A DNA stretch of 64,000 nt. Origin: Novosphingobium fluoreni (GTDB taxonomy: Bacteria; Pseudomonadota; Alphaproteobacteria; Sphingomonadales; Sphingomonadaceae). Positions 10,463 through 23,428 of the stretch are shown piece by piece. The DNA lies in contig NZ_JACIDY010000003.1 in the NCBI RefSeq assembly GCF_014196615.1, forward strand, positions 124,001 to 188,000, given 5' to 3'. Each line of letters opens with the position of its first letter. Within the stretch, counting starts at the first letter, position 1. The translations under genes were made by a program, and so were the position numbers. The notes under the pieces were generated by a model, which was not told the origin of the DNA, ran no database searches, and saw only the letters and a list, made by a program, of their open reading frames with translations.

Positions 10463-11388
10463 CGCGCAAGCTGAATGTGGTGCTGATGGCGCTACTGCTG
10501 CTGGCAGGTGCGCCGTTCGCCTGGTTCCTGCTGGACGCCAGCGCCGCACATGGAGAGGCCAAGCCCCTCACCATCAAGCAGCTCCGCCGACTTTCCGCCA
10601 GCGACCCTCACGCAGGAACGGCCACGCCCGTAGCGATCCGGTACGAGGTGGTGGCCCGCAAACATATCGTCAGCGATCTGCTGGCCGCAGGCTCCGGGTT
10701 GAAGCCCCATGTTTTCGCATTGCTGGCCTATCAAGTGCTGTTCGATGATGGCAGCACCGTCACTCTCGATCGTGGCCTGACTCGCGGACAGGCGAAGGAA
10801 TACGGTTTCAGCCATTTCGATATCGCCGCGCAGACCCGCGTGGAGCGAGCCCTTGCCGCATCTGCGCTGGACTTGAGGCTGACCGGGCAGGCTCCCCCTC
10901 ACGCCGCGCTGGAATCGGCAGCGCCCTACGCCGCCAGTGCGGGCATCGTCGTGATCCCCACGCCCGGCGTCAACTTGGGCGCGCGCATGATCTACGTTCA
11001 TCTTGCCGATGGGCGCGAAGTGCTGTTCGCAGGCGATATCGCGCCGATTCCCGATTCCTGGACGCAGCAGCGGCCCCCGGCTCGACTCGCCACGGCGCAT
11101 CTCTACAAGGCCAATCGTGATGAGATCGCCGGCTGGCTGGGAACGATCGCGGCATTGCGCGCCGCCGCCCCCGCGCTCCACATCGTCGCGGGCCATGACA
11201 TGGCCGTGCCCCGGCTGATCGAACCTGGCTTTATCGACACATCCGGGCACAGCCATCGGCCAGGGCGATCAATGGCCCGGTCGTGGGAAATGCCGCCTAT
11301 AAGCAACTGGCAATGCAGGTTAGGATGCGGTAAGGCGCGGGCCATTGAGGCTGCCGGTGGCGCCCCGTGGAGCGGATCGACTTCGTGA
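10459..11388 (+). CDS. Degenerate metallo-beta-lactamase-fold protein, membrane-anchored
   Basis: A 309-aa protein starting at TTG (10459), which overlaps the murI stop and has GGAGGGGGG 10 bp upstream. Residues ~6-28 form a signal peptide or membrane anchor. The rest has the layout of an MBL-fold hydrolase: [49 protein letters not shown] and IVAGHD. However, the metal-binding HxHxDH motif is absent and the usual PGHTxGS is PGVNLGA. Only the Asp of AGDIA and the His of AGHD remain, so hydrolase activity is doubtful. The last ~55 residues look unlike protein, and another frame there ends at a TAA near 11333; a frameshift at the 3' end is possible. It overlaps hemA slightly. Confidence 0.65.
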   Translation: MTRKLNVVLMALLLLAGAPFAWFLLDASAAHGEAKPLTIKQLRRLSASDPHAGTATPVAIRYEVVARKHIVSDLLAAGSGLKPHVFALLAYQVLFDDGSTVTLDRGLTRGQAKEYGFSHFDIAAQTRVERALAASALDLRLTGQAPPHAALESAAPYAASAGIVVIPTPGVNLGARMIYVHLADGREVLFAGDIAPIPDSWTQQRPPARLATAHLYKANRDEIAGWLGTIAALRAAAPALHIVAGHDMAVPRLIEPGFIDTSGHSHRPGRSMARSWEMPPISNWQCRLGCGKARAIEAAGGAPWSGSTS

Positions 11389-12599
11389 ACTACGACCAGA
11401 TTTTCGACCAGGCTATCGAGCGTCTTCATTCAGAAGGCCGCTACCGGGTGTTCATCGACATCCTGCGCAACAAGGGTGCGTTTCCCAACGCACGCTGCTT
11501 CGCCGGACACAACGGCCCCAAGCCGATCACGGTATGGTGCTCCAACGATTATCTGACGATGGGCCAGCACCCCAAGGTGGTGGCCGCCATGGAAGAGGCA
11601 CTGCACGATGTGGGCGCAGGCTCTGGCGGCACGCGCAACATCGGTGGCAACACGCATTACCATATCCAGCTGGAACAGGAGCTGGCCGATCTTCACGGCA
11701 AGGAAGCTGCGCTGCTGTTCACCAGCGGATACGTTTCCAACGACGCGACGCTCTCAACGCTGGCCAAGCTGCTGCCCGGCTGCGTGATCTTCTCCGACGC
11801 GCTGAACCACGCCAGCATGATCGCGGGCATCCGCAATTCCGGCTGCGAGAAGAAGGTGTGGCGGCACAACGATGTCGAGCATCTGGAAGAACTGCTCGCC
11901 GCCGCCGATCCCGCCGCGCCCAAGCTGATCGCGTTCGAGAGCGTCTATTCGATGGACGGTGATGTCGCCCCGATCCACGCGATCTGCGACCTGGCGGACA
12001 AGTATAACGCCATCACCTATATCGACGAAGTCCACGCTGTCGGCATGTACGGCAAGCGCGGCGGCGGCATCTCCGAGCGTGATGAGGCCGCGGATCGCAT
12101 CCACATCATTGAGGGAACGCTGGGCAAGGCGTTCGGCGTGATGGGCGGCTATATCGCGGCGGACAAGCGTATCGTCGATTGCATCCGCTCCTATGCGCCG
12201 GGCTTCATCTTTACGACTTCGCTGTCCCCCGTGCTGGCGGCAGGCGTGCTGGCTTCCGTGCGTCACCTCAAGTCTTCTAACGAAGAGCGTGAGGGCCAGC
12301 AGCGCGCCGCAGCGATGCTGAAGTCGCTGTTCCGGGAAGCTGGCCTGCCGGTGATGGACTCGGTCACGCATATCGTGCCGCTGATGGTGGGCGATCCGGT
12401 GAAGGCCAAGAAGATCAGCGATATCCTGCTGGCGGAATACGGCGCCTATGTGCAGCCGATCAACTTCCCCACCGTGCCGCGCGGTACGGAGCGGTTGCGC
12501 TTCACGCCCGGCCCTGGCCACACCGACGCCATGATGCGTGAACTGACCGATGCACTGGCGGAAATCTGGGACCGCCTGGAGATGCGCCAAGCAGCCTGA
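11385..12599 (+). CDS. hemA: 5-aminolevulinate synthase (C4 pathway)
   Basis: Pyridoxal-phosphate enzyme that condenses glycine and succinyl-CoA to 5-aminolevulinate, the first step of heme and tetrapyrrole synthesis in alphaproteobacteria. With the GTG at 11385 it has 404 aa and begins [20 protein letters not shown], the usual family start. An upstream GTG at 11367 adds six residues. Seen: [52 protein letters not shown], and the PLP-lysine motif [15 protein letters not shown]. The start overlaps the end of the degenerate MBL gene by 4 bp. The tetrapyrrole link to cobT at 36-38 kb is by pathway only. Confidence 0.95.
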   Translation: MNYDQIFDQAIERLHSEGRYRVFIDILRNKGAFPNARCFAGHNGPKPITVWCSNDYLTMGQHPKVVAAMEEALHDVGAGSGGTRNIGGNTHYHIQLEQELADLHGKEAALLFTSGYVSNDATLSTLAKLLPGCVIFSDALNHASMIAGIRNSGCEKKVWRHNDVEHLEELLAAADPAAPKLIAFESVYSMDGDVAPIHAICDLADKYNAITYIDEVHAVGMYGKRGGGISERDEAADRIHIIEGTLGKAFGVMGGYIAADKRIVDCIRSYAPGFIFTTSLSPVLAAGVLASVRHLKSSNEEREGQQRAAAMLKSLFREAGLPVMDSVTHIVPLMVGDPVKAKKISDILLAEYGAYVQPINFPTVPRGTERLRFTPGPGHTDAMMRELTDALAEIWDRLEMRQAA

Positions 12600-12982
12600 G
12601 GGTGCGGGGAATGCTTCGGCTTCCCTCCACCTCGTCCGTCTTGCGAACGCGGGAAGCCGTATTCGCTAACCGGCCACCGGAAGTCCGCCCCATCCGCAAG
12701 AACCTGGAGTATCCGAGCGTCGGATGAGCCGCCCCTCGGATGTCGGGTCACGCCTTCGCGAGATTTTCGGAAGTGGGGTTCTGTACGTTTGCGTGTGAAA
12801 CGCGGGCAACCGTGAGCGCAATTACCTGCGACTTCAGCCGATCCCGAACTGACCAACCGACCCCACCCGCTCGTGTCGAGCAAAGCCCAAACCCGGTCAC
12901 CAGCAACACCGGCGCTAAATCTTTGTGGTACTCGCCGATGTCGGCGATAGCCGCCTACTCCCATGAGTAAGCGGCCCTGCCC
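12600..12982. other. Gene-free stretch between converging hemA and greA
   Basis: No gene is recognisable in these 383 bp. Short open frames exist on both strands but match no family pattern and have no convincing ribosome-binding site. Two inverted repeats are visible: CGGCTTCCC (12617-12625) with GGGAAGCCG (12651-12659), and ATCCGA (12711-12716) with TCGGAT (12720-12725), a tight hairpin with a 3-nt loop. Neither is followed by a T run on the plus strand, so terminator function for hemA is uncertain. Base composition is like the surroundings. Confidence 0.5.
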
Positions 12983-13459
12983 TCAGATGAATTCGATCTT
13001 CTCAACCACGAAGAACTTGTCGCCCGCAGGCACGGTCACTTCGATCTCATCATCGACCTTGCGGCCGATCAGGGCCTTGCCCAGCGGCGAGTTGTAGCTG
13101 ATGCGGCCAGCCTTGGCGTCGGCTTCATACGTGCCCACGATCTGATACTTCACCGGCTTGTCATCATCATCCAGCAGCGTCACCGTGGCGCCAAAGATGA
13201 TCTTGTCACCCGAAAGGGTCGCGGGATCGATGATCTGCGCGCGGCTGATCCTGTCTTCCAGATCGGAAATCGACGCTTCGACCTGGCCCTGGCGTTCCTT
13301 GGCCGCATGATATTCTGCGTTCTCGGACAAATCGCCGTGCGCGCGTGCCTCCTCGATCGCGTCAACGATCCGTGGGCGTTCGTCACGCAGGGCCTTGAGA
13401 TCGGCGGTCATCCGCTCGTAGCCTTCCGCGAGCATCGGCAACTTCTCGACACTGGCCAT
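12983..13459 (-). CDS. greA: Transcription elongation factor GreA
   Basis: Rescues backtracked RNA polymerase by stimulating transcript cleavage. The 158-aa length and layout are standard: an N-terminal coiled-coil hairpin (residues ~1-75) bearing [21 protein letters not shown] with the acidic tip, then the globular FKBP-like C-terminal domain ([17 protein letters not shown]...[20 protein letters not shown]). It follows carA-carB on the minus strand, the usual alphaproteobacterial neighbourhood. A sigma-70-like promoter is visible 72-100 bp upstream, so it need not depend on carB transcription. Confidence 0.97.
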   Translation of the reverse strand: MASVEKLPMLAEGYERMTADLKALRDERPRIVDAIEEARAHGDLSENAEYHAAKERQGQVEASISDLEDRISRAQIIDPATLSGDKIIFGATVTLLDDDDKPVKYQIVGTYEADAKAGRISYNSPLGKALIGRKVDDEIEVTVPAGDKFFVVEKIEFI

Positions 13460-13530
13460 GTGCTTCGCTTTCGTCCTTATGATGCGCCCGGCGAGGCGCT
13501 TATGAGCTAACCGCGCCGGAACCTAGCCCC

Positions 13531-13559
13531 GTTATATAAGCAATTGGCCCGCTCCTCAA
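13531..13559 (-). promoter_or_regulatory. Candidate sigma-70 promoter for greA
   Basis: On the minus strand a -35-like TTGAGG (13554-13559) is separated by 17 bp from a -10-like TATAAC (13531-13536), giving a start near 13524 and a leader of about 65 nt before the greA ATG. A GC hairpin (GGCCCGC at 13546-13552 with GCGGGCC at 13564-13570) overlaps the -35 region; it may end carB transcription, although no T run follows. Confidence 0.5.
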
Positions 13560-13603
13560 AGGCGCGGGCCGATCGTCTATAATGTAGGGAGGCGCGAAAA
13601 GTT

Positions 13604-16927
<3,324 letters not shown>

Positions 16928-16984
16928 GATGGTCAGCCGGCCTTGATGAAGTGGGTCACGATCGAGAGGGTGGGGAAAGGCGGC

Positions 16985-18166
16985 TCAGGCCGCCTCGGTT
17001 CGCTCCATCATCTCGACGAACTGCTTGAACAGATAGAAGCTGTCCTGCGGGCCGGGGCTCGCTTCGGGGTGGTACTGCACGCTGAAGGCGCGCTTGCCGC
17101 TGAGGGAGATGCCGCAGTTGGAGCCGTCGAACAGCGAAACGTGCGTCGCCACCACGTCTTCGGGCAGGCTTTCGGTGTCGACCGCGAAGCCGTGGTTCAT
17201 CGAGGTGATCTCCACCACGGCGTCGGTCAAGCGCTTTACCGGATGGTTCGCGCCGCGATGGCCCTGGTGCATCTTCAGCGTCCTGGCACCTGCCGCCAAA
17301 GCGAGAAGCTGGTGGCCCAGGCAAATTCCGAAAACCGGAATGTCGCGCGCCAGCAGTTCCCGGATCACCGGCACCGCATAGATGCCGGTCGCCGCCGGAT
17401 CGCCGGGGCCGTTGGAAAGGAACACGCCATCGGGCTTCAGCGCCAGGATCGTCTCCAGCGTCGCCTCGGCGGGAACCACCGTCACGCGCGCGCCGGCTTT
17501 CACCAGGTTGCGGAAGATGTTGTCCTTCGAACCGAAGTCGATGGCGACGGCGTGCGGACGGGTATCGCGTGAGGAGCGGCCGTAGCCCTGCCCCAGCGTC
17601 CAGGTGGAGCCTTCCCACTGCTCTTCGATCTCGCGGCTGACGATCTTGGCCAGGTCCATGCCTTCGAGGCCCGGCCAGTCCTGCGCGCGCTTGATCAGCG
17701 CCGGGATATCGAAGCGGCCTTCGGGATCATGGGCGATCACCGCGTTAGGCGCGCCGGACAAACGGATACGCCGCGTGATCGCGCGCGTGTCCACTCCGGC
17801 CAGGCCGACCTTGCCCTTGTGCGCCAGCCAATCACCCAGCTCACCGCGCGAGCGGAAGTTGGAGGCCTGCGTCACATCCTCGCGCACGACCATGCCGACC
17901 GCACCATCGACCTTGGATTCGTGATCCTCGTCGTTGATGCCGACATTGCCGATGTGCGGAAAGGTGAAGGTGACGATCTGCGCTGCGTAGGAGGGATCGG
18001 TCATCACCTCCTGATATCCGGTCATCGAGGTGTTGAAGCACAGCTCCCCCACAGCCTCTCCGACAGCGCCGAAACCTCGGCCCCAGACGACGTGCCCGTC
18101 AGCAAGGACGAGAACGCCTGTCGCTCCGTCTGGTTTTGGCGCGTGCGAAGATGCGGCGTCGGCCAT
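16985..18166 (-). CDS. carA: Carbamoyl-phosphate synthase small (glutaminase) subunit
   Basis: Hydrolyses glutamine and channels ammonia to CarB. The ATG at 18166, with GGAG eight bases upstream, gives 393 aa; a TTG at 18187 would add seven residues and is less likely. Seen: the N-terminal CPSase domain (CFNTSMTGYQEVMTDPSYA, FPHIGNVGIN) and the C-terminal class I glutaminase domain with SNGPGDPAATGIY, the nucleophile cysteine in PVFGICLGHQLLAL, and His/Glu in VQYHPEASPGP. It is 57 bp upstream of carB on the same strand and divergent from yqeY. Confidence 0.97.
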   Translation of the reverse strand: MADAASSHAPKPDGATGVLVLADGHVVWGRGFGAVGEAVGELCFNTSMTGYQEVMTDPSYAAQIVTFTFPHIGNVGINDEDHESKVDGAVGMVVREDVTQASNFRSRGELGDWLAHKGKVGLAGVDTRAITRRIRLSGAPNAVIAHDPEGRFDIPALIKRAQDWPGLEGMDLAKIVSREIEEQWEGSTWTLGQGYGRSSRDTRPHAVAIDFGSKDNIFRNLVKAGARVTVVPAEATLETILALKPDGVFLSNGPGDPAATGIYAVPVIRELLARDIPVFGICLGHQLLALAAGARTLKMHQGHRGANHPVKRLTDAVVEITSMNHGFAVDTESLPEDVVATHVSLFDGSNCGISLSGKRAFSVQYHPEASPGPQDSFYLFKQFVEMMERTEAA

Positions 18167-18325
18167 GAAGGGTCGCTCCGGTGACAAGTTCTACCAATGG
18201 GTGCTAAGGCGCTGCGGCTAGTGGCGGTTCCGCCTGTCGTCAAGGCGCGCGGTGGAAATTGCGCACGAAACGCACTAGTTTCCCGCCATCGATTTCATTC
18301 CAGACCTTCAGGAACACGACAGAAC

Positions 18326-18778
18326 ATGATCCGCGACACGATCAAGGCCGCCCAGATTTCAAGCATGAAGAGCGGCGACAAGCAACGCCTCGCCGCGGTG
18401 CGCCTCATCCTCGCCAAGATAAAGGACCGGGACATCGAACTGCGCACCGGCGCCGCCCCGACCGACGATGACGCGATGGTGATCGAGGTGCTGCAAAAGA
18501 TGGTCAAGCAGCGGCGCGAATCGATCCAGCTGTTCGAACAAGGCGGTCGGCCGGAAAAAGCCGAGGAAGAAAAGGCGGAACTGGCGGTGATCGAGGATTT
18601 CCTGCCCCAGCAGATGTCCGAAGCCGATACCAAGGCCGCGATCGAGGCGATCAAGGCGGAAACCGGCGCGGGCGGCCTGAAGGACATGGGCAAGGTGATG
18701 GCCGAACTGAAGGCCCGGCACGGCTCGGTGCTGGATATGGGCAAGGCTAGCGGGTGGGTGAAGGAAGCGTTGGCTTAA
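18326..18778 (+). CDS. GatB/YqeY domain protein
   Basis: A 150-aa cytosolic protein of the YqeY family, related to the tRNA-binding tail domain of GatB; its precise role is not established, and binding of tRNA or aminoacyl-tRNA is suggested for the family. Seen: MIRDTIKAAQISSMKSGDKQ at the start, LRLILAKIKDRDIE-type helix, RRESIQLFEQGGRPEKAEEE, FLPQQMSEADTKAAI, and the C-terminal GKVMAELKARHGSVLDMGKAS, all in family order. The ATG at 18326 has AGGAA about 12 bp upstream; upstream in-frame codons lack resemblance. In related genomes it usually precedes dnaG directly, but here a palindrome-bracketed nuclease gene lies between. Confidence 0.92.
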   Translation: MIRDTIKAAQISSMKSGDKQRLAAVRLILAKIKDRDIELRTGAAPTDDDAMVIEVLQKMVKQRRESIQLFEQGGRPEKAEEEKAELAVIEDFLPQQMSEADTKAAIEAIKAETGAGGLKDMGKVMAELKARHGSVLDMGKASGWVKEALA

Positions 18779-18810
18779 AAGAATTTGCGCTGCCCCCGGG
18801 GGCCGGTGCA

Positions 18811-18858
18811 CCACAATCTCCCCTCCCGCTTGCGGGAGGGGTCGGGGGAGGGCCTGTT
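18811..18858 (+). repeat. REP-like palindrome, copy A (left of DUF559 gene)
   Basis: Core CTCCCCTCCCGC-TT-GCGGGAGGGG followed by TCGGGGGAGGGC, with flanks CCACAAT on the left and CTGTTTG on the right. The first part is a perfect hairpin with 10-bp arms CCCCTCCCGC/GCGGGAGGGG. Copy B at 19232-19278 is the same sequence in inverse orientation, and copies C and D at 49.4 kb belong to the same family. The reading frame that passes through copy A gives a low-complexity Pro/Gly/Ala peptide and should not be taken as protein. Confidence 0.85.
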
Positions 18859-18879
18859 TGCCCAGCGAAAGAGCAGCGG

Positions 18880-19317
18880 TTGGACTACCAAGACAAAGGC
18901 TACTCTCGCCCCACGGCGCGCTCCCGCGAACTTCGCCGTGACGCTACCGAAGCCGAACGCAGGCTCTGGTGCGCGATCAGCGCTCGCAAGCTAGCCGGTG
19001 TTCGGTTCAACCGCCAGTTTCCCATCGGTCCTTTCATTTGTGACTTCGTTTCCCGAGAGTACCGGCTGGTGATAGAGGTCGACGGTGGGCACCACGCCCA
19101 TGCTGTCGATGATGACCAGAAGCGCACCCGCTTTCTTGAACAACAGGGCTATACTGTGATCCGCTTCTGGAATGCCGAGGTCATGGATAGTCTGGACGGA
19201 GTACTGAACCGGATTGCGCACGTCTTGTCAGACATGCCCTCCCCCAACCCCTCCCGCTCGCGGGAGGGGAGTTTGTGGGGTCCTAAGGCATCGCGCGGAC
19301 AGGCCCCTCCATGCTGA
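18880..19317 (+). CDS. DUF559 endonuclease-like protein between inverted repeats
   Basis: A protein of about 145 aa if translation begins at TTG 18880. The DUF559 core is complete: RSRELRRDATEAERRLW, then FNRQFPIGPFICDFVS, YRLVIEVDGGHH, and TVIRFWNAEVMDSLDGVL. The family is a Vsr-like restriction-endonuclease fold; Asp of ICDF and Glu/Asp of IEVDG are the likely metal ligands, so nuclease activity is plausible but untested. The start is uncertain: the frame is open upstream through repeat copy A to 18754. The C-terminus reads through repeat copy B and ends in dnaG (7-bp overlap), so the last ~30 residues are repeat-derived. It interrupts the usual yqeY-dnaG neighbourhood. Confidence 0.75.
   Translation: MDYQDKGYSRPTARSRELRRDATEAERRLWCAISARKLAGVRFNRQFPIGPFICDFVSREYRLVIEVDGGHHAHAVDDDQKRTRFLEQQGYTVIRFWNAEVMDSLDGVLNRIAHVLSDMPSPNPSRSREGSLWGPKASRGQAPPC
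19232..19278 (-). repeat. REP-like palindrome, copy B (right of DUF559 gene)
   Basis: Read on the minus strand it begins CCACAAACTCCCCTCCCGC, then GAGCGGGAGGGG and TTGGGGGAGGGCATGT, differing from copy A at only a few positions. It is in inverse orientation to copy A, 373 bp away, with the DUF559 gene between the two. It lies within the 3' end of the DUF559 reading frame and ends 32 bp before the dnaG start codon. Confidence 0.85.
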
Positions 19318-21173
19318 CCCCCCAATGGCTCGACCAGCTCCGCTCTCGCGTCACGCTCTCCGCCCTTATCGGCCGCACGGTTCGCCTGACCAAGGCGGGC
19401 AATGAGTTCAAGGCCTGCTGCCCGTTCCATAACGAGAAGACCCCCAGCTTCCACGTCAACGACGCGAAGGGTTTCTACCACTGCTTCGGCTGCTCGGCGC
19501 ATGGCGATGCGATTCGCTGGATGACCGATCATCAGGGTCTGGCTTTCATGGATGCGGTGAAGGAACTGGCCGCCGAAGCCGGCATGGACGTGCCCGCGCC
19601 TGACCCGCATCAGGCTCGCGCGGCAGAGAAGCGCGATTCTCTGCACGACGTGATGGCCGCCGCGCAGGAGTGGTTCGTCAGCCAGCTGGCCGCGCCCGAA
19701 GGTGAGGCGGCGCGCGCCTATCTCGCCACGCGCGGGTTCGATGCGCACACGGTGCAGCGTTTTGGCTTCGGCTTCGCGCCCGAAGGACGCCAAGCGCTGA
19801 AAGGTGCGCTCTCGCGCTTTCCCGAGGCGATGCTGATCGAGGCGGGCCTGCGGATCGTCGTGGACGACAAGGACCCGTACGATCGCTTTCGCGGTCGGCT
19901 TATGCTGCCGATCGAGGATACGCGCGGCCGCGTGATCGCCTTCGGCGGCCGCATCCTCGCCAAAGGCAAGACGGACGCTCCCAAGTATCTGAACTCGCCC
20001 GATACACCGCTGTTCGACAAAGGTCGCACGCTCTACAACCTGCATCGCGCCGCGCCCGCTGCCCGCCAGTCCGGGCGGATGATCGTGGTCGAGGGCTATA
20101 TGGACGTGATCGCGCTGGCTGCCGCCGGGATCGCCGAATGCGTCGCCCCGCTGGGCACCGCGCTGACCGAGCCCCATATCGAAATGCTGTGGCGCCATGT
20201 CGAAACGCCGATCCTGTGCTTTGACGGCGATGCCGCCGGCCAGCGTGCCGCAATGCGGGCGGTCACGCGCGCCCTGCCCCTGCTCCGCCCGGCGCACAGC
20301 TTGCGCATCGTCCGTCTGCCCGAGGGGCTCGATCCGGACGATCTGCTGAAGGCCAAGGGCAGGCCCGCGATGGAAGCGATGCTGGAAGACGCGCGCCCGC
20401 TGGTCGATGTCCTATGGGAAGCGGAACGCGAATCCACCCCGCTCGATACCCCCGAAGCCAAGGCCGGGCTGAAGGCGCGCCTGCTCGCGCATGTCGAGGC
20501 GATCGGCCATCAGGACGTCGCCAGCCTCTACAAGCGCGAACTGATGGACCGCTATTCCGCTTTCGCCTTTCCCCGGCGAGAGGAACGGCCCTTCACTCCG
20601 CGTCGCGCCGCACCGAACGGGCGGGGCAATTTCAAACGCGGCGTGTTTGAGGAGCGGCAACCATCAGATCCGCAATCGATTGCCCGGCTCAACCGCGCGA
20701 TGGACGGTGGCCGCGATGCCCTGTCCGCCGCGATCCTGGCCGGTCTCGTGCGGTGGCCCTCGCAAATCCACCGCCATGCCGAGACGCTGATGTCCACGCA
20801 TGGCCTCGATCGACGTTTCGCGTTGCTCGTCGATTGCTGTGACTCAACCGATCCGCTTGAAACCGCTGATCTGACTTCCATATTGGTTCGACACGGCCTG
20901 GAATTGCCTGGTCCGTCCGCCTGGTCGGGCTTGCGTTTCGGGTTTCTCCAACCTGAAGCGACGGAGGCTCAAGGCGCTTCGGAGCTGGCGCAAGCGATAG
21001 AACTCCTGGTCGAACGTCCGGCGTTGGAAGCGGCGCTGGCGAGGGCTACGGCACGGTTTGAAGGTGACTTGTCCGAAGAGGCGTTTGAAGAGCAACAACG
21101 ATTGCTCAAGAGAAAGCTGGAATTTGACAACCGCCTCAGGCAAATGGCGACCAGACATGCGGCCGGTTCGTAA
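19311..21173 (+). CDS. dnaG: DNA primase
   Basis: Synthesises RNA primers at the replication fork with the DnaB helicase. The 620 aa show the N-terminal zinc-binding CHC2 domain (CCPFHNEKTPSFHV...FYHCFGCSAHGDAI, ~41-66), the RNA-polymerase/Toprim core (RGRLMLPIEDTRGRVIAFGGR, VVEGYMDVIAL, ILCFDGDAAGQRA) and a C-terminal helicase-interaction region. The ATG at 19311 is the family-typical start (MLTPQWLDQLRSRVTLSALI). It is followed after 33 bp by rpoD, the classical macromolecular-synthesis order, while the palindrome-flanked DUF559 gene lies just upstream. Confidence 0.97.
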   Translation: MLTPQWLDQLRSRVTLSALIGRTVRLTKAGNEFKACCPFHNEKTPSFHVNDAKGFYHCFGCSAHGDAIRWMTDHQGLAFMDAVKELAAEAGMDVPAPDPHQARAAEKRDSLHDVMAAAQEWFVSQLAAPEGEAARAYLATRGFDAHTVQRFGFGFAPEGRQALKGALSRFPEAMLIEAGLRIVVDDKDPYDRFRGRLMLPIEDTRGRVIAFGGRILAKGKTDAPKYLNSPDTPLFDKGRTLYNLHRAAPAARQSGRMIVVEGYMDVIALAAAGIAECVAPLGTALTEPHIEMLWRHVETPILCFDGDAAGQRAAMRAVTRALPLLRPAHSLRIVRLPEGLDPDDLLKAKGRPAMEAMLEDARPLVDVLWEAERESTPLDTPEAKAGLKARLLAHVEAIGHQDVASLYKRELMDRYSAFAFPRREERPFTPRRAAPNGRGNFKRGVFEERQPSDPQSIARLNRAMDGGRDALSAAILAGLVRWPSQIHRHAETLMSTHGLDRRFALLVDCCDSTDPLETADLTSILVRHGLELPGPSAWSGLRFGFLQPEATEAQGASELAQAIELLVERPALEAALARATARFEGDLSEEAFEEQQRLLKRKLEFDNRLRQMATRHAAGS

Positions 21174-21206
21174 AATAACGCGGCGGCACGATCACACGGC
21201 GGTAGA

Positions 21207-23246
<2,040 letters not shown>

Positions 23247-23270
23247 GCACCCGGCTCCAAGCAGTATATC

Positions 23271-23302
23271 AAACACCCGCGACCACGTGTCGCGGGTGTT
23301 TT
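23271..23302 (+). terminator. Intrinsic terminator after rpoD
   Basis: Perfect 13-bp stem, AAACACCCGCGAC (23271-23283) and GTCGCGGGTGTTT (23289-23301), with a 5-nt loop, running into TTTTC. It starts 24 bp after the rpoD stop and should close the dnaG-rpoD transcript. Confidence 0.88.
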
Positions 23303-23428
23303 CGTTCAGGACCCGCAGAGTAGCCTACCAGGACCCGGACCAACTCTTCGGCTACCCACCGCTAGATCGGTCTGCGTTTGAACCGCGCCATGTTTACATT
23401 TCGTTCCGCCCTCCCCATCGTGAGATAG

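Noticed and set aside
12446-12964. 172-codon minus-strand frame partly in the hemA-greA gap
   Set aside because: Overlaps the end of hemA, has no ribosome-binding site and no recognisable protein pattern.
18754-18879. Upstream extension of the DUF559 frame through palindrome copy A
   Set aside because: The extension encodes the low-complexity peptide produced by the palindrome itself; the recognisable protein starts after 18880.
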